DNA of 64,000 bases, from the NCBI GenBank assembly GCA_963790965.1, contig CAWBQO010000006.1, forward strand, positions 558,001 to 622,000, given 5' to 3'. Shown here one piece after another: positions 51,469-60,229 of this stretch. Position 1 is the stretch's first letter; each line of letters begins with the position of its first letter. The notes under the pieces were generated by a model, which did no database searches, had not been told where the DNA came from, and saw only the letters and a list, made by a program, of their open reading frames with translations. Both the position numbers and the translations under genes were made by a program. Source of the DNA: CAWBQO01 sp963790965 (GTDB lineage Bacteria; Bacteroidota; Rhodothermia; Rhodothermales; DASSAV01).

Positions 51469-53169
51469 CTATTTACGGCGGAAACGCGACAGGAGTCGTC
51501 CCGACCACGCTTCCATTTCCGGCGTGCCGGTAAAATGCGAGAGCGCAAGATAAACGATCGCGTACACGCCGACGGAAAGCAGCATCAAGATAGTGGTATG
51601 CCACCCCTGCAGCAACCACCAGAGACCGATTCCCGGGACTGTTGAGACAAGCGCAAGGCCGACCATCCGGAAGAGGCGCGCCCACGGCAGATGAAACCGG
51701 TCCGCTTTCTTGCGCAGCACGCGACGGAGGCGTTCAAGCTCCACCCACCCGCCGAACGTGGCCCCAAGCGCCAGGCCGACGGCTCCCAGCCGAAGCGGCT
51801 CGCCGCCACCCGTGGCGAGACCGGTTACTTGACCCACCGTGAACCGGTCCAGGAGAAACATGAGCGGCACGGCAATGATCGTAGAGGCGACCACTCGCAG
51901 CACGGCTGTCTTGGCGGGTGTCCGCGTGTCGTTGAGCGCATAAAACGCGTTTTGCAACAACCGGGACATGGTCGTCGCGACGACCCCGAGGGCGTAAGCC
52001 GCAAGCACCAGATACACGAGCAGCGTATCGCCACGGTCAAAGCCGCCCCGCCTGAAGATGGCCCCGACGATGAGGTATCCAAAGAGAAGATAACCCACGA
52101 CCGTCGGAACGGTCAGAAAGAGCATTTGCCCGATCGAACGGTTCATGCGCTGCACGAACGCATCGCCCTGCTCGTGGCCAAGGCGCGAAAGCTCGGGCAG
52201 CTCCGATGCCGCCACCGACATCCCGAAGAGGCTCACCGGAAGCATATAGAGCACCTGCGCGTAGCCGAGCGCGCTCAGGGCACCAACGGCGAGAAAGGAC
52301 GCGAGAAAGAGATCGAGGTATCCGGAGATCTGGTAAACACCGCGCCCCGCCAGCACCGGTCCGAACGCCTTCAGCGCCTCGCGAACCCCGAGCACTTTTA
52401 GGGAGAACGACAGTCGAAACCCCTTAATGACCCGAAAGACGCCCGGCAACTGAATCAGCAGTTGCAGCACCGCGCCAATGAGCGCCCCGAAGAAGGCGTA
52501 CATCAGGAGCGCCTGGAGCGAACCGTCCGTCATCGCCTGCGGCCCCGCCATCGCACCCGTCCGCCCTACGAGAAAGTAGCCGCCGGCAAAAAGGCTCGCG
52601 ATAATCGCCATGCTCCAGAGCACCGGCGCAAAATAAGGCAGGAAGAACTTGCGGTGACTGTTGAGAACGCCCAGTGCCCAGGCCGAGAGCACGAGAATGC
52701 CGGCCATCGGGAAGACAATGCGAACGGCCTCGACCGACAGGGTGAAGCGGTCCACCGCGATCTTTCCCGCCGCGAACTGCTCGGGATCGTTCACGTAGCC
52801 GGGCGAAAGAATCGTCACGAGCGGACCGGCAAGGAGGATGCCTGCGAGAACGAACACGAGCGCCGCGATGATCAGCAGCCCGAGAATGGCTCCCGCGAGT
52901 TTCCCGGCATCGTCTTCTCGCCCCTCCTCCACCATGCGGCTGTAAATGGGGATGAACGCCGCCGAAAGGGTTCCTTCGCCGAGGAGGTTCTGCAGCACAT
53001 TCGGGCCGCGGAGCGCAAGCCGCCACACGTCCGCATAGGCGCTGACGCCGAAGAAGTAGGCAATGACACTCTCCCGGACGAACCCGATGATCCGGCTGGA
53101 AAAGATGCCTGCGGCAACCGTGCCCGCAGCACTGGAGCCGGACGATTTGGACGGGGCGTCGGTGGACAT
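51469..53169 (-). CDS. murJ: Lipid II flippase MurJ
   Basis: 566 residues with about 14 membrane helices, MOP superfamily. N terminus AAGIFSSRIIGFVRESVIAY, then FFGVSAYADVWRLALRGPNV, LQNLLGEGTLSAAFIPIYSR carry the conserved Arg and the GEG motif of MurJ. It flips undecaprenyl-PP-linked peptidoglycan precursors to the periplasm. Start chosen at 53169 (MSTDAPSKSSGSSAAG); the 36 codons upstream are not family-like. It follows aroQ by 117 bases. Confidence 0.93.
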   Translation of the reverse strand: MSTDAPSKSSGSSAAGTVAAGIFSSRIIGFVRESVIAYFFGVSAYADVWRLALRGPNVLQNLLGEGTLSAAFIPIYSRMVEEGREDDAGKLAGAILGLLIIAALVFVLAGILLAGPLVTILSPGYVNDPEQFAAGKIAVDRFTLSVEAVRIVFPMAGILVLSAWALGVLNSHRKFFLPYFAPVLWSMAIIASLFAGGYFLVGRTGAMAGPQAMTDGSLQALLMYAFFGALIGAVLQLLIQLPGVFRVIKGFRLSFSLKVLGVREALKAFGPVLAGRGVYQISGYLDLFLASFLAVGALSALGYAQVLYMLPVSLFGMSVAASELPELSRLGHEQGDAFVQRMNRSIGQMLFLTVPTVVGYLLFGYLIVGAIFRRGGFDRGDTLLVYLVLAAYALGVVATTMSRLLQNAFYALNDTRTPAKTAVLRVVASTIIAVPLMFLLDRFTVGQVTGLATGGGEPLRLGAVGLALGATFGGWVELERLRRVLRKKADRFHLPWARLFRMVGLALVSTVPGIGLWWLLQGWHTTILMLLSVGVYAIVYLALSHFTGTPEMEAWSGRLLSRFRRK

Positions 53170-53286
53170 AGGAGAAAAGAAGATCCCGAAAGAAGGCGTC
53201 TCTACAGCCCATCGCAGCGCGCGTTCCCCAGGAACGGCCCTGCCGATGATCCTGCCGAAATGGTCACACCCTGCCACTAAGAGCGG

Positions 53287-53718
53287 CTACGCAGGGAGAT
53301 GATACGCCAGGTAGCGAACGGCAAGATGGTAGCCGGCCGCTCCAAGTCCGCTGATCTGCCCGGCTGCGACGGGCGCAAGCAGCGACTCGTGGCGAAAGGC
53401 TTCGCGCGCGTAGATGTTCGACAGGTGGACCTCCACCACGGGAAGATCGATCGCGGCAACCGCGTCGCGCAGCGCCACCGAGGTGTGCGTATACGCGCCC
53501 GGGTTAAAGACGACGCCCGTGACGCCTTCCGGCCGCGCAACATGAAGCCGGTCGATCAAAGCGCCTTCATGATTGCTCTGAAAGAACGAGAAGCGCAGTT
53601 CCGGAAACGCGCTCCGGATGCTCTCTTCCAGGTTCTCCAGCGAACCGCGCCCATAAACGTCCGGCTCCCGCGCGCCCAGCAGGTTCAGATTGGGGCCATT
53701 TAAGATAAGGAGGTGCAT
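53287..53718 (-). CDS. aroQ: 3-dehydroquinate dehydratase, type II
   Basis: 143 residues; the third step of the shikimate pathway. Motifs: LILNGPNLNLLGAREPDVYG with the catalytic Tyr, FFQSNHEGALIDRLH, VFNPGAYTHTSVALRDA, VEVHLSNIYAREAFRHES with the catalytic His, and AAGQISGLGAAGY. Length is standard. It lies between a metallo-hydrolase and murJ in the minus-strand run. Confidence 0.96.
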   Translation of the reverse strand: MHLLILNGPNLNLLGAREPDVYGRGSLENLEESIRSAFPELRFSFFQSNHEGALIDRLHVARPEGVTGVVFNPGAYTHTSVALRDAVAAIDLPVVEVHLSNIYAREAFRHESLLAPVAAGQISGLGAAGYHLAVRYLAYHLPA

Positions 53719-53835
53719 AGGGTCGGTGTGGCGAGTGGAGATTGCTGAGAGACGAGGGGTGCGTGGGGCGTGGGGACTTACGAGGGGTGAGCGAAGAGGA
53801 GTGGGTGAAGAGCGGCGACCTGAGACGGAAGCTAC

Positions 53836-54621
53836 TCAATCCTCCGGCACAGATAGGGTCAGTCCATCATGCGCCAACGCCATTCCGGGGGGGAGTTTTG
53901 CGTTCTCTTCGGCGTGTAAGATACTGTGCGTCACGTGGATGAAGTAGGTCCGGCGCGCGCCGATCCGCCGGGCCGCCGCTACCGCCTCGTCTATGCTGAA
54001 ATGCGTCGGGTGCGGCTCCCTGCGCAAGGCGTCGAGAACGAGCACGTCGAGGCCGCCGAGCAGGAGATAGCTCTCTTCCGGAATGAAGCTCGTGTCGGTG
54101 AGGTAAGCAAAGTCTCCGATCCGGTAGCCGAACATCGGCAGCGAGCCGTGTAAGACGGGCACCGGCTCCACCTGCACGCTCGTCCCCGTTCCATACCGGC
54201 TCTGCACCGTAAAAGGACCGTCGACGATCCGCATCTCGAGGTCTGAAACGCCCGGATAGGACCGGTCGCGGAAGATATACGGGAAAGCCGTCGAGACTAC
54301 TTCTGCCGTGATATCCCTGGCATAGCACGGAATGGCGTTCTGGTTGCCGAAGAAGAAAGGCCGCAGATCGTCGAGGCCGACGATGTGGTCAAAGTGGTGA
54401 TGGGTGAGCAGTACGGCGTCGATCCGCCGGATGCCGGCACGAATCGCTTGCTGCCTAAAGTCAGGCCCCGCGTCGATCAGGATGGAAAGGCCGTTCACTT
54501 CGACCACGCACGCGCAGCGAAGGCGCTTGTCCCGCGGATCGGCCGAAGTGCAGACGCGGCAGTCGCAGCCGATGACCGGCACACCCGTCGACGTGCCGGT
54601 GCCGAGTAGCGTGATTTTCAT
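53836..54621 (-). CDS. Metallo-beta-lactamase fold hydrolase, PhnP-like
   Basis: 261 residues. LLGTGTSTGVPVIGCDC and CRVC form the N-terminal zinc-binding Cys cluster seen in PhnP; THHHFDHIVGLDDLR (H74, H76, D78, H79) is the main HxHxDH metal site, with further His in VLHGSLPMFG, DTSF as the bridging Asp, and FIHVTHS. PhnP is a cyclic phosphodiesterase; other members are RNA or nucleotide phosphodiesterases. Its ATG overlaps the stop of the preceding small gene (ATGA), so the two are coupled. Confidence 0.9.
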   Translation of the reverse strand: MKITLLGTGTSTGVPVIGCDCRVCTSADPRDKRLRCACVVEVNGLSILIDAGPDFRQQAIRAGIRRIDAVLLTHHHFDHIVGLDDLRPFFFGNQNAIPCYARDITAEVVSTAFPYIFRDRSYPGVSDLEMRIVDGPFTVQSRYGTGTSVQVEPVPVLHGSLPMFGYRIGDFAYLTDTSFIPEESYLLLGGLDVLVLDALRREPHPTHFSIDEAVAAARRIGARRTYFIHVTHSILHAEENAKLPPGMALAHDGLTLSVPED

Positions 54622-54911
54622 AAGTCGGCCACGTCCGGCTCCTGGACCACGGTGCCGGCACGCTCCCAGGCTTCTTCAAGGGCTTTCCGGGTGACGGGGC
54701 GCAAAAAGACGCTCTCTACCGGAGCCTGCCGCAGCCGCTCTGCGAGCTGCCGAAGATGCACCTCCGCCGGGTGGAGCCGGTTAAGCACGATCACCGGCTC
54801 CCCCTCGACCGTGCAGTGCCCCCCGCGAAACCGGCCGCGATCCCGCCGGACGGCAATGCCGAGCCGGCGGGCTACTGTTTCGAGTTCTTCTACGACTTGC
54901 TCGGTCCTCAT
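54618..54911 (-). CDS. Hypothetical small protein coupled to the metallo-hydrolase
   Basis: 97 residues from Met 54911 (MRTEQVVEELETVARRLGIA). It includes VRRDRGRFRGGHCTVEGEPV, then VIVLNRLHPAEVHLRQLAER. The GGxCxVxGExxIxxN pattern is shared with small uncharacterised proteins found near RNase or hydrolase genes (family memory only). It begins 32 bases after the RNase E/G stop and overlaps the metallo-hydrolase start, so it is part of that operon. Confidence 0.7.
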   Translation of the reverse strand: MRTEQVVEELETVARRLGIAVRRDRGRFRGGHCTVEGEPVIVLNRLHPAEVHLRQLAERLRQAPVESVFLRPVTRKALEEAWERAGTVVQEPDVADL

Positions 54912-54943
54912 TCCGGCTCTCCGCGTTTGCTGACCGCCCAAAT

Positions 54944-57934
54944 CTACTCGCCCGATTCCGAAGCATTCGCGAGATTGAACTTGCGCCGGATCTCCGCATC
55001 CTCGCGAAGGCGACGCTCGCGCGGCGTCTCTTTTGCAACAGGCGGTTCCTTGTCCGCCTGCGGTGCCTTTTCCGCCTGCTCCGCCTGCGGTGCCGGGCGT
55101 TCGGGAGCATTCGCCTCAGGCTCGGCTTTTTCCGGCTGCTTTTCCGGCTGCTTTTCCGTTGACTGCGGCTCTTGGTCTCGGCCGCGCGAGGAGCGACGGG
55201 CATCCCGGGGCGTCGACTCTTCCGGCGAAACCTGTGCGTCGCGGTCGGACTCCTTCGCAGACGAGCGATCTTCCCTTGCCGCTTCCTTCTGCTGCGGTTT
55301 CTCCGCGTCGCGCTCACCGCGCGTCTCCGTACGGCGCGTCTCCGCGTCGCGTCCCTTCGTATCGCGCTGCCGCTGCTGCCCCGATGAGGATTCCACCTGC
55401 CGTGTCGATTCTGCGCGACTTACCGGCTCTTCAGCCCCTTCAGCGGCGGGCGTAGCCGGCGCGTCGTCCGGTTCGGGTTGACGGCGGCGGTCCGGACGCC
55501 GGTTGCGGTTCTCCTGCCGCCCGCGCCGCTCCTGCCCTTCTTCGCTGGGAGAACGGTTCTCCTGTTGCGGCTCGCCTCCTCGGTCACGGCGTTCGCGGTT
55601 CTGGGAGGAAATATCGCTGTTCCGGTCCGAAGCGCCTGACTCAGGAGCGGCCTGCTGACCTTCTCTGCGGCGCTCCGAGCCGCCGCGCCCGCGCCGAGCG
55701 TTGCCCTGCCGCCGGTTCCCGTCCTCTTGCTGCGGCGCATCCCCGCCTCCTCTGCGATCTCCCTGCTGTCCCCGACGGCCCTCCGGCGCGCCACGGCGCT
55801 CCTGCTCCGCGTTGCGCTCGCTTCGGTTCCCGGAACCCTCCTGGGAGCCGCGGGACTGGCGGCGGTCGTCCGTCTGCGGGCTTCGCGCAGCGGGCCTGTT
55901 GCGCGCGTCCGCTGCCCTCTCATCGCGATCTTGACTCCGGCGCGGTTCGCCGGAGCGCCGCTCCTCCCGCTGAACGGGCGGGGCTTCTTCTATCGCCGCT
56001 TTCACCGGCTCGGCGGCTTCGACGTCAAACGGCTTGCCGTCTTTCGGATCGACGAATAGGTAGGAGAGCGGATCCAGCGCCGCATCGATCTCCACGCGGA
56101 CGTGCACGAGGTGCCGCATGAACCAGCGTGTGGGCTGATTCGGGACTTTCCGGTTCAGGTAGGCCGCCGTGAACGGATGGACGCGCAGCGCCACCGCCCG
56201 GCGCTTGCCCGACTGTTTGAAAGCCACGAGCCAGGCCTCCATTGCCCGCACCATCTCTTCGGGAGTCGCGGCAGGTGCCTTCTCCTCGACAACGGCGAGG
56301 GCAGGCGGAAGCGCGACGCGGGCAGGCTCACGCTGCGCCGGCTTCTGCATCTCCGAGCGCGTTGGGAGAGGCGCGACCTTGTCGCCGCCGCCGTCGCCGG
56401 AGGAGCCGTCCGGACCTGCAAAGGTCGTCGTGATGCTCGGACGCAGCCGCTGGCGGGTGATCTGGATCAAGCCAAAGTCGCTCATCGGGAGGAGCTTCGT
56501 AACGGCGCGATCCTTGCGAAATTCGCGCTTGAGCTCATCATACACCTTCTGACGGTTGCGTTCGTCTCGCAGATCAATGAAATCGATGACTATGATGCCG
56601 CCGATGTCGCGCAGACGGATTTGCCGGGCAATGACGCGCGCGGCTTCGAGATCGACGCGGAGCGAATTGTCCTCCTGCGTCATTCCACGCCCCGAGCGGC
56701 CGGAGTTCACGTCCACGACGTACATCGCTTCGGTGCGCTCGATGAAGAGGTATCCGCCTGTGGGCAGGTCGACGCGGCTCTCGAACGCCTCGGCAGCGTC
56801 CCTCGCTATCCGAGCGGCCTGGAACACCGGTTCGTTGCCTTTGTGCTGCTGCACCGCCGCCGCCATGTGCGGGGCGACGGCCTGAATGTACCCCTTGACG
56901 TTTCGGTAAAGCTTAATGTCGTCGATCAGAATGCGGTCGTAATCGTCCGAGAAGAGATCGCGAATGACCGAGGAGACCATGTTCACGTCTTCGTGGACGC
57001 AAACGGGCGGCGCAGGCAGGCCCGCCATCTTCTTCTCGATCTTGCGCCACTTGTCCACGAGCAGGCGCAGGTCGGTGTCGAGCGCCTTGGCGTTCTTACC
57101 CTCCGCCACGGTGCGGATGATCACGCCGAAGCCCTCGGGAAGAAGCATCTTCGCCAGCGCGCGAAGGCGGCGGCGTTCCTTGTACGAAACGATCTTCTTG
57201 GAGACGGCCACATAGTCGGCCACCGGCACGAGCACGAGAAAGCGGCCGGCGAGCGAGATATCGGTAGAGACGCGGCTTCCCTTCGTCGAGATCGGCTCCT
57301 TGACGATCTTAACGAGAATGCGCTGGTCGCGCTTGAGCAGCACCTCGGGCGGTATATACGGGCGCTGCTGAACGACCTCGGTTGGTGCCGCAGGTTTGGC
57401 CGGGTTCTGCTGCCGCGCCTTCTGCTGCGCCGAGCGCCGCTGCCCGCGTGAGCGGGAGCCGGCCGTTCGGTGCGCCTGACGCTCCGTATCTTGCTCTTGC
57501 GTTTCCGCGGCTTCCGGCGCATCGTCGCCGAAGTCAAGCGCGTCCTGTTCTTCGGCGTTCGAATCGGGCAGCGCGCCTTTGACGCTCTTTCGGCGGGTCG
57601 TGGGGCGGCGGCGTTTGCCCGCGGTGCGGTGCGACTCCGTGTGCTGGACGGTCGCGTGGCCGACCTCCGGGTTCTCCTGCGTGACGAATTCGAGCAGTTC
57701 CGGAAGGTTGTCCGCGATATCCGAGAAGTGCAGGAAGGCGTCCTGCTTCTGGCCAATGTCTACGAAAGCGGCCTGAATGCTCGGCATGATCTTCCGGACG
57801 CGAGCCAGGTAGATATCGCCGAGGGTGCGTTCATTTTCAGGATTCTCGATGTAAAGTTCGACCAGTTCGCCGTTTTCGACGATGGCTATGCGCGTCTGTT
57901 CATTCTGCGCGCTGATGATGATCTCCTTGCCCAT
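54944..57934 (-). CDS. rng: Ribonuclease E/G family endoribonuclease with long disordered tail and no zinc-link
   Basis: 996 residues. S1 RNA-binding domain at the N terminus (GDIYLARVRKIMPSIQAAFV, DIGQKQDAFLHF) interrupted at about 87-190 by a charged insert. Catalytic DNase I-like domain with D408 (YVVDVNSGRSGRG) and D451 (GIIVIDFIDLRDERNRQ), then SDFGLIQITRQRLRPS. Where RNase E/G normally carries the CPxCxG zinc-link, this protein has TTTFAGPDGSSGDGGG (502-517). From about 655 it is a low-complexity Arg/Glu/Gln tail likely to bind RNA or partners. Start 57934 (MGKEIIISAQNEQTRIAI). It heads the minus-strand run. Confidence 0.92.
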   Translation of the reverse strand: MGKEIIISAQNEQTRIAIVENGELVELYIENPENERTLGDIYLARVRKIMPSIQAAFVDIGQKQDAFLHFSDIADNLPELLEFVTQENPEVGHATVQHTESHRTAGKRRRPTTRRKSVKGALPDSNAEEQDALDFGDDAPEAAETQEQDTERQAHRTAGSRSRGQRRSAQQKARQQNPAKPAAPTEVVQQRPYIPPEVLLKRDQRILVKIVKEPISTKGSRVSTDISLAGRFLVLVPVADYVAVSKKIVSYKERRRLRALAKMLLPEGFGVIIRTVAEGKNAKALDTDLRLLVDKWRKIEKKMAGLPAPPVCVHEDVNMVSSVIRDLFSDDYDRILIDDIKLYRNVKGYIQAVAPHMAAAVQQHKGNEPVFQAARIARDAAEAFESRVDLPTGGYLFIERTEAMYVVDVNSGRSGRGMTQEDNSLRVDLEAARVIARQIRLRDIGGIIVIDFIDLRDERNRQKVYDELKREFRKDRAVTKLLPMSDFGLIQITRQRLRPSITTTFAGPDGSSGDGGGDKVAPLPTRSEMQKPAQREPARVALPPALAVVEEKAPAATPEEMVRAMEAWLVAFKQSGKRRAVALRVHPFTAAYLNRKVPNQPTRWFMRHLVHVRVEIDAALDPLSYLFVDPKDGKPFDVEAAEPVKAAIEEAPPVQREERRSGEPRRSQDRDERAADARNRPAARSPQTDDRRQSRGSQEGSGNRSERNAEQERRGAPEGRRGQQGDRRGGGDAPQQEDGNRRQGNARRGRGGSERRREGQQAAPESGASDRNSDISSQNRERRDRGGEPQQENRSPSEEGQERRGRQENRNRRPDRRRQPEPDDAPATPAAEGAEEPVSRAESTRQVESSSGQQRQRDTKGRDAETRRTETRGERDAEKPQQKEAAREDRSSAKESDRDAQVSPEESTPRDARRSSRGRDQEPQSTEKQPEKQPEKAEPEANAPERPAPQAEQAEKAPQADKEPPVAKETPRERRLREDAEIRRKFNLANASESGE

Positions 57935-58711
57935 AAATAATAATTGCGCGGGCACGCCAGGGGCTGGAAGACTGATGGCAACGGAAGCATCGCGAGGGCA
58001 AGCGGGTGAAGCTGCGCTCCATGCGGAGGTGCGGCAAGAGAGGAGCAGCCTGTGCGTACAGGAGCGGCGCGCAAGGGTCCGACCGACGAGAGTGTCAGGG
58101 GAAACCAGGCGCTCCGGCTGCGAAGTGCCGCAAAACGGAGAGTGCCAGAGTCATACCGGCCCGAGGGGTGCGGGATGCACTCCTTGAGAGAGCGGGTAAT
58201 GTGGTGCAGAAAGGCGAGCAGCATCAGAAAAGTGAGGCTGCCGGCCCCGTAAACAATCAGCAATGTAGATTCCTACAAGGCAGCGTCGCGCGGCCCTAAA
58301 CGTGACGGCGCAACGCTTCATGCGATCCTTGGCGGGTGCGCTGGGCACGCCGCCGCAATGTGGATGCTCCGACGCCTCCTGTACCGGCGTCTTCACGGTT
58401 CCTGGAACACCGGCCCCCGGTGCCCGCTGGTAGAGCCAACACGGCTTACCGGCGCAACCGGACTTTTCAAAGTCGAAAGAAAACCATTCGGCGAAGATGT
58501 TCCGGCAGGGTATAGTCCGCAGGGAGCGCTTTTGATCCCATTCCCTTCACATCTGCAGGGGCTAATGGTGCCCCAGGTGAAACGTATATTGATCCCGCGC
58601 AACGAAAAGGCACCAATTCACCTTTTCTGCGTATAGACAAACCGCGCGGCGGCACTCGTGCAAGGCTGCGCGCCCCTTGGCTGCACTGCGAACCTCAGAC
58701 CCTAAATCCCC
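57935..58711. other. Long intergenic region between RNase E/G and citrate synthase
   Basis: About 780 bases between divergent genes, expected to contain both promoters and, for an RNase E-type gene, a long 5' leader. No convincing gene, repeat or terminator. A hydrophobic segment on the minus strand (58263 leftward) is noted but not accepted as a gene. Confidence 0.55.
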
Positions 58712-59917
58712 ATGCCAGAACCGCTTTCAGAAGCTCAAGCAAAAAGTCCGCAGACGGCCGAGCAGGCCCCTTCGCGCGAACAGCCCGTTACGCCGGTGGC
58801 CGTGAAAGGTCTTGACGGCGTAGTCGCCCTTGATACGGAAATCGCCTACATAGACGGTGCCAACGGCGTACTCCTCTACCGTGGCTATGATATCCGCGAT
58901 CTTGCCGAGAACACGACGTTCGAGGAGACGGCGTACCTGCTCTGGAACGGCAAGCTGCCCAACCGGCAGGAGCTCGACGAACTGAACGCGCAACTCGTTG
59001 CCGCACGGCCCATACCGGAGGAGATCGTCAAGCTGCTTCGGTTCACGCCGAAGGACACGGTCGCGATGCACGTTCTTCGCACCGCCGTCTCCGCGCTTGC
59101 CCTCTACGACGAAGAGGCGGAGGATATGTCCCACGAGGCCAACTACCGCAAGTCCGTCCGCCTCACGGCGCAGATCCCGACCATCATTGCGGCTTTCGAC
59201 CGGATTCGCAAGGGCAAGGAACCCGTCGCGCCGCTGGACCATGGCTCGACGGCCTTTAACTTCCTCTACATGCTCAACGGCGAGGAACCGGGACCCTCGG
59301 CAGAGCGCACCTTCGACGCGGCGCTCGTGATGCACGCGGAGCACGGCCTGGCGGCGTCCTGTTTCACGGCGCGCGTCATCGGCTCGACACTCTCGGACCT
59401 CTACTCGGCCGTTACGGGTGCGCTCGGCGCGCTCAAAGGCCCGCTCCACGGCGGAGCGAACATGGGTGTCATGAGGATGCTCATCGAGATCGACGAGTCC
59501 GGGCAAGACCCGGAAGCATGGGTACGCGAGCGGCTCGAGAAGAAAGAGAAAGTGATGGGCTTCGGGCACCGCGTGTACAAGGTGCTCGACCCGCGCGCGG
59601 TCATCCTGCGGGAGATGGTCGAGGATCTCAGCGAGGAGACCGACCAGCGCAAGTGGTACGATCTCTCGGTAAAGATCATGAAGTTCATGGAGCGTGAGAA
59701 GAAGATCTACGCGAACGTGGACTACTTCAGCGCGTCGGTCTACTACATGCTCGGCATCGACATCGACCTTTACACGCCGATTTTCGGGCTGGCCCGCATA
59801 ACGGGGTGGACGGCGCACATGCTCGAGCAGTGGAAGGAGAACCGCCTCATTCGCCCGCGCGCCGCTTATATCGGGCCGCGCGACCTGAAGGTCAAGCCCA
59901 TCGACGAGCGGAAGTAA
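58712..59917 (+). CDS. gltA: Citrate synthase
   Basis: 401 residues. Condenses acetyl-CoA with oxaloacetate in the TCA cycle. Motifs: YIDGANGVLLYRGYDIRDLA, catalytic His in ALKGPLHGGANMGVM, GFGHRVYKVLDPRA, and catalytic Asp in YANVDYFSASVYYMLGI. A 30-residue Ala/Pro/Gln-rich leader precedes the fold. The length fits the dimeric type. A clear terminator follows at 59938. Confidence 0.96.
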   Translation: MPEPLSEAQAKSPQTAEQAPSREQPVTPVAVKGLDGVVALDTEIAYIDGANGVLLYRGYDIRDLAENTTFEETAYLLWNGKLPNRQELDELNAQLVAARPIPEEIVKLLRFTPKDTVAMHVLRTAVSALALYDEEAEDMSHEANYRKSVRLTAQIPTIIAAFDRIRKGKEPVAPLDHGSTAFNFLYMLNGEEPGPSAERTFDAALVMHAEHGLAASCFTARVIGSTLSDLYSAVTGALGALKGPLHGGANMGVMRMLIEIDESGQDPEAWVRERLEKKEKVMGFGHRVYKVLDPRAVILREMVEDLSEETDQRKWYDLSVKIMKFMEREKKIYANVDYFSASVYYMLGIDIDLYTPIFGLARITGWTAHMLEQWKENRLIRPRAAYIGPRDLKVKPIDERK

Positions 59918-59937
59918 CACCATCTGCACGAGCGAAA

Positions 59938-59973
59938 GGGGCGCGTCGAACATGTCCGGCGCGCCCCTTTTTT
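59938..59973 (+). terminator. Rho-independent terminator of citrate synthase
   Basis: An 8-bp stem GGGGCGCG / CGCGCCCC, loop of 14 bases, followed by TTTTTT (59968-59973). Confidence 0.9.
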
Positions 59974-59984
59974 GTGGACTCCGG

Positions 59985-60110
59985 TCAACGCGCCAGTGTC
60001 ATCCTGCCGGTCGCCGAGAAGGAACGCGCGGTGAGGCGGTACAGATAAACGCCGCTGGGGAGGCCCTCGGCGTCAAAGGCGGCGCTGTGGTAACCGGCTC
60101 CTGTGGGACG
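59985..60110 (-). pseudogene. Relic of a T9SS C-terminal sorting domain
   Basis: The minus-strand frame ends in AGYHSAAFDAEGLPSGVYLY, RLTARSFSATGRMTLAR and a stop, which is the typical last part of a type A T9SS sorting domain (compare GLAPGLYLCRLEAP at the end of the 32494 gene). Upstream the frame loses all resemblance to a secreted protein. It is therefore the leftover 3' end of a larger gene, truncated before the cytochrome gene. Confidence 0.7.
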
Positions 60111-60229
60111 ATCTCGCTGCGAGAGCGCACTTCCGTGATCGTCACACGGATTCCGCAGCGTTCCTATACGAGATCCGTTAACAAGGGGTATTCGGTCCAG
60201 AAACCGCTGCTCTGCTGAACACCCCTTCC

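Noticed and set aside
57886..58263. Minus-strand ORF beginning MLIVYGAGSLTFLMLLAFLH
   Set aside because: The first 25 residues look like a membrane helix, but the rest is low-complexity and overlaps the rne start; insufficient support.
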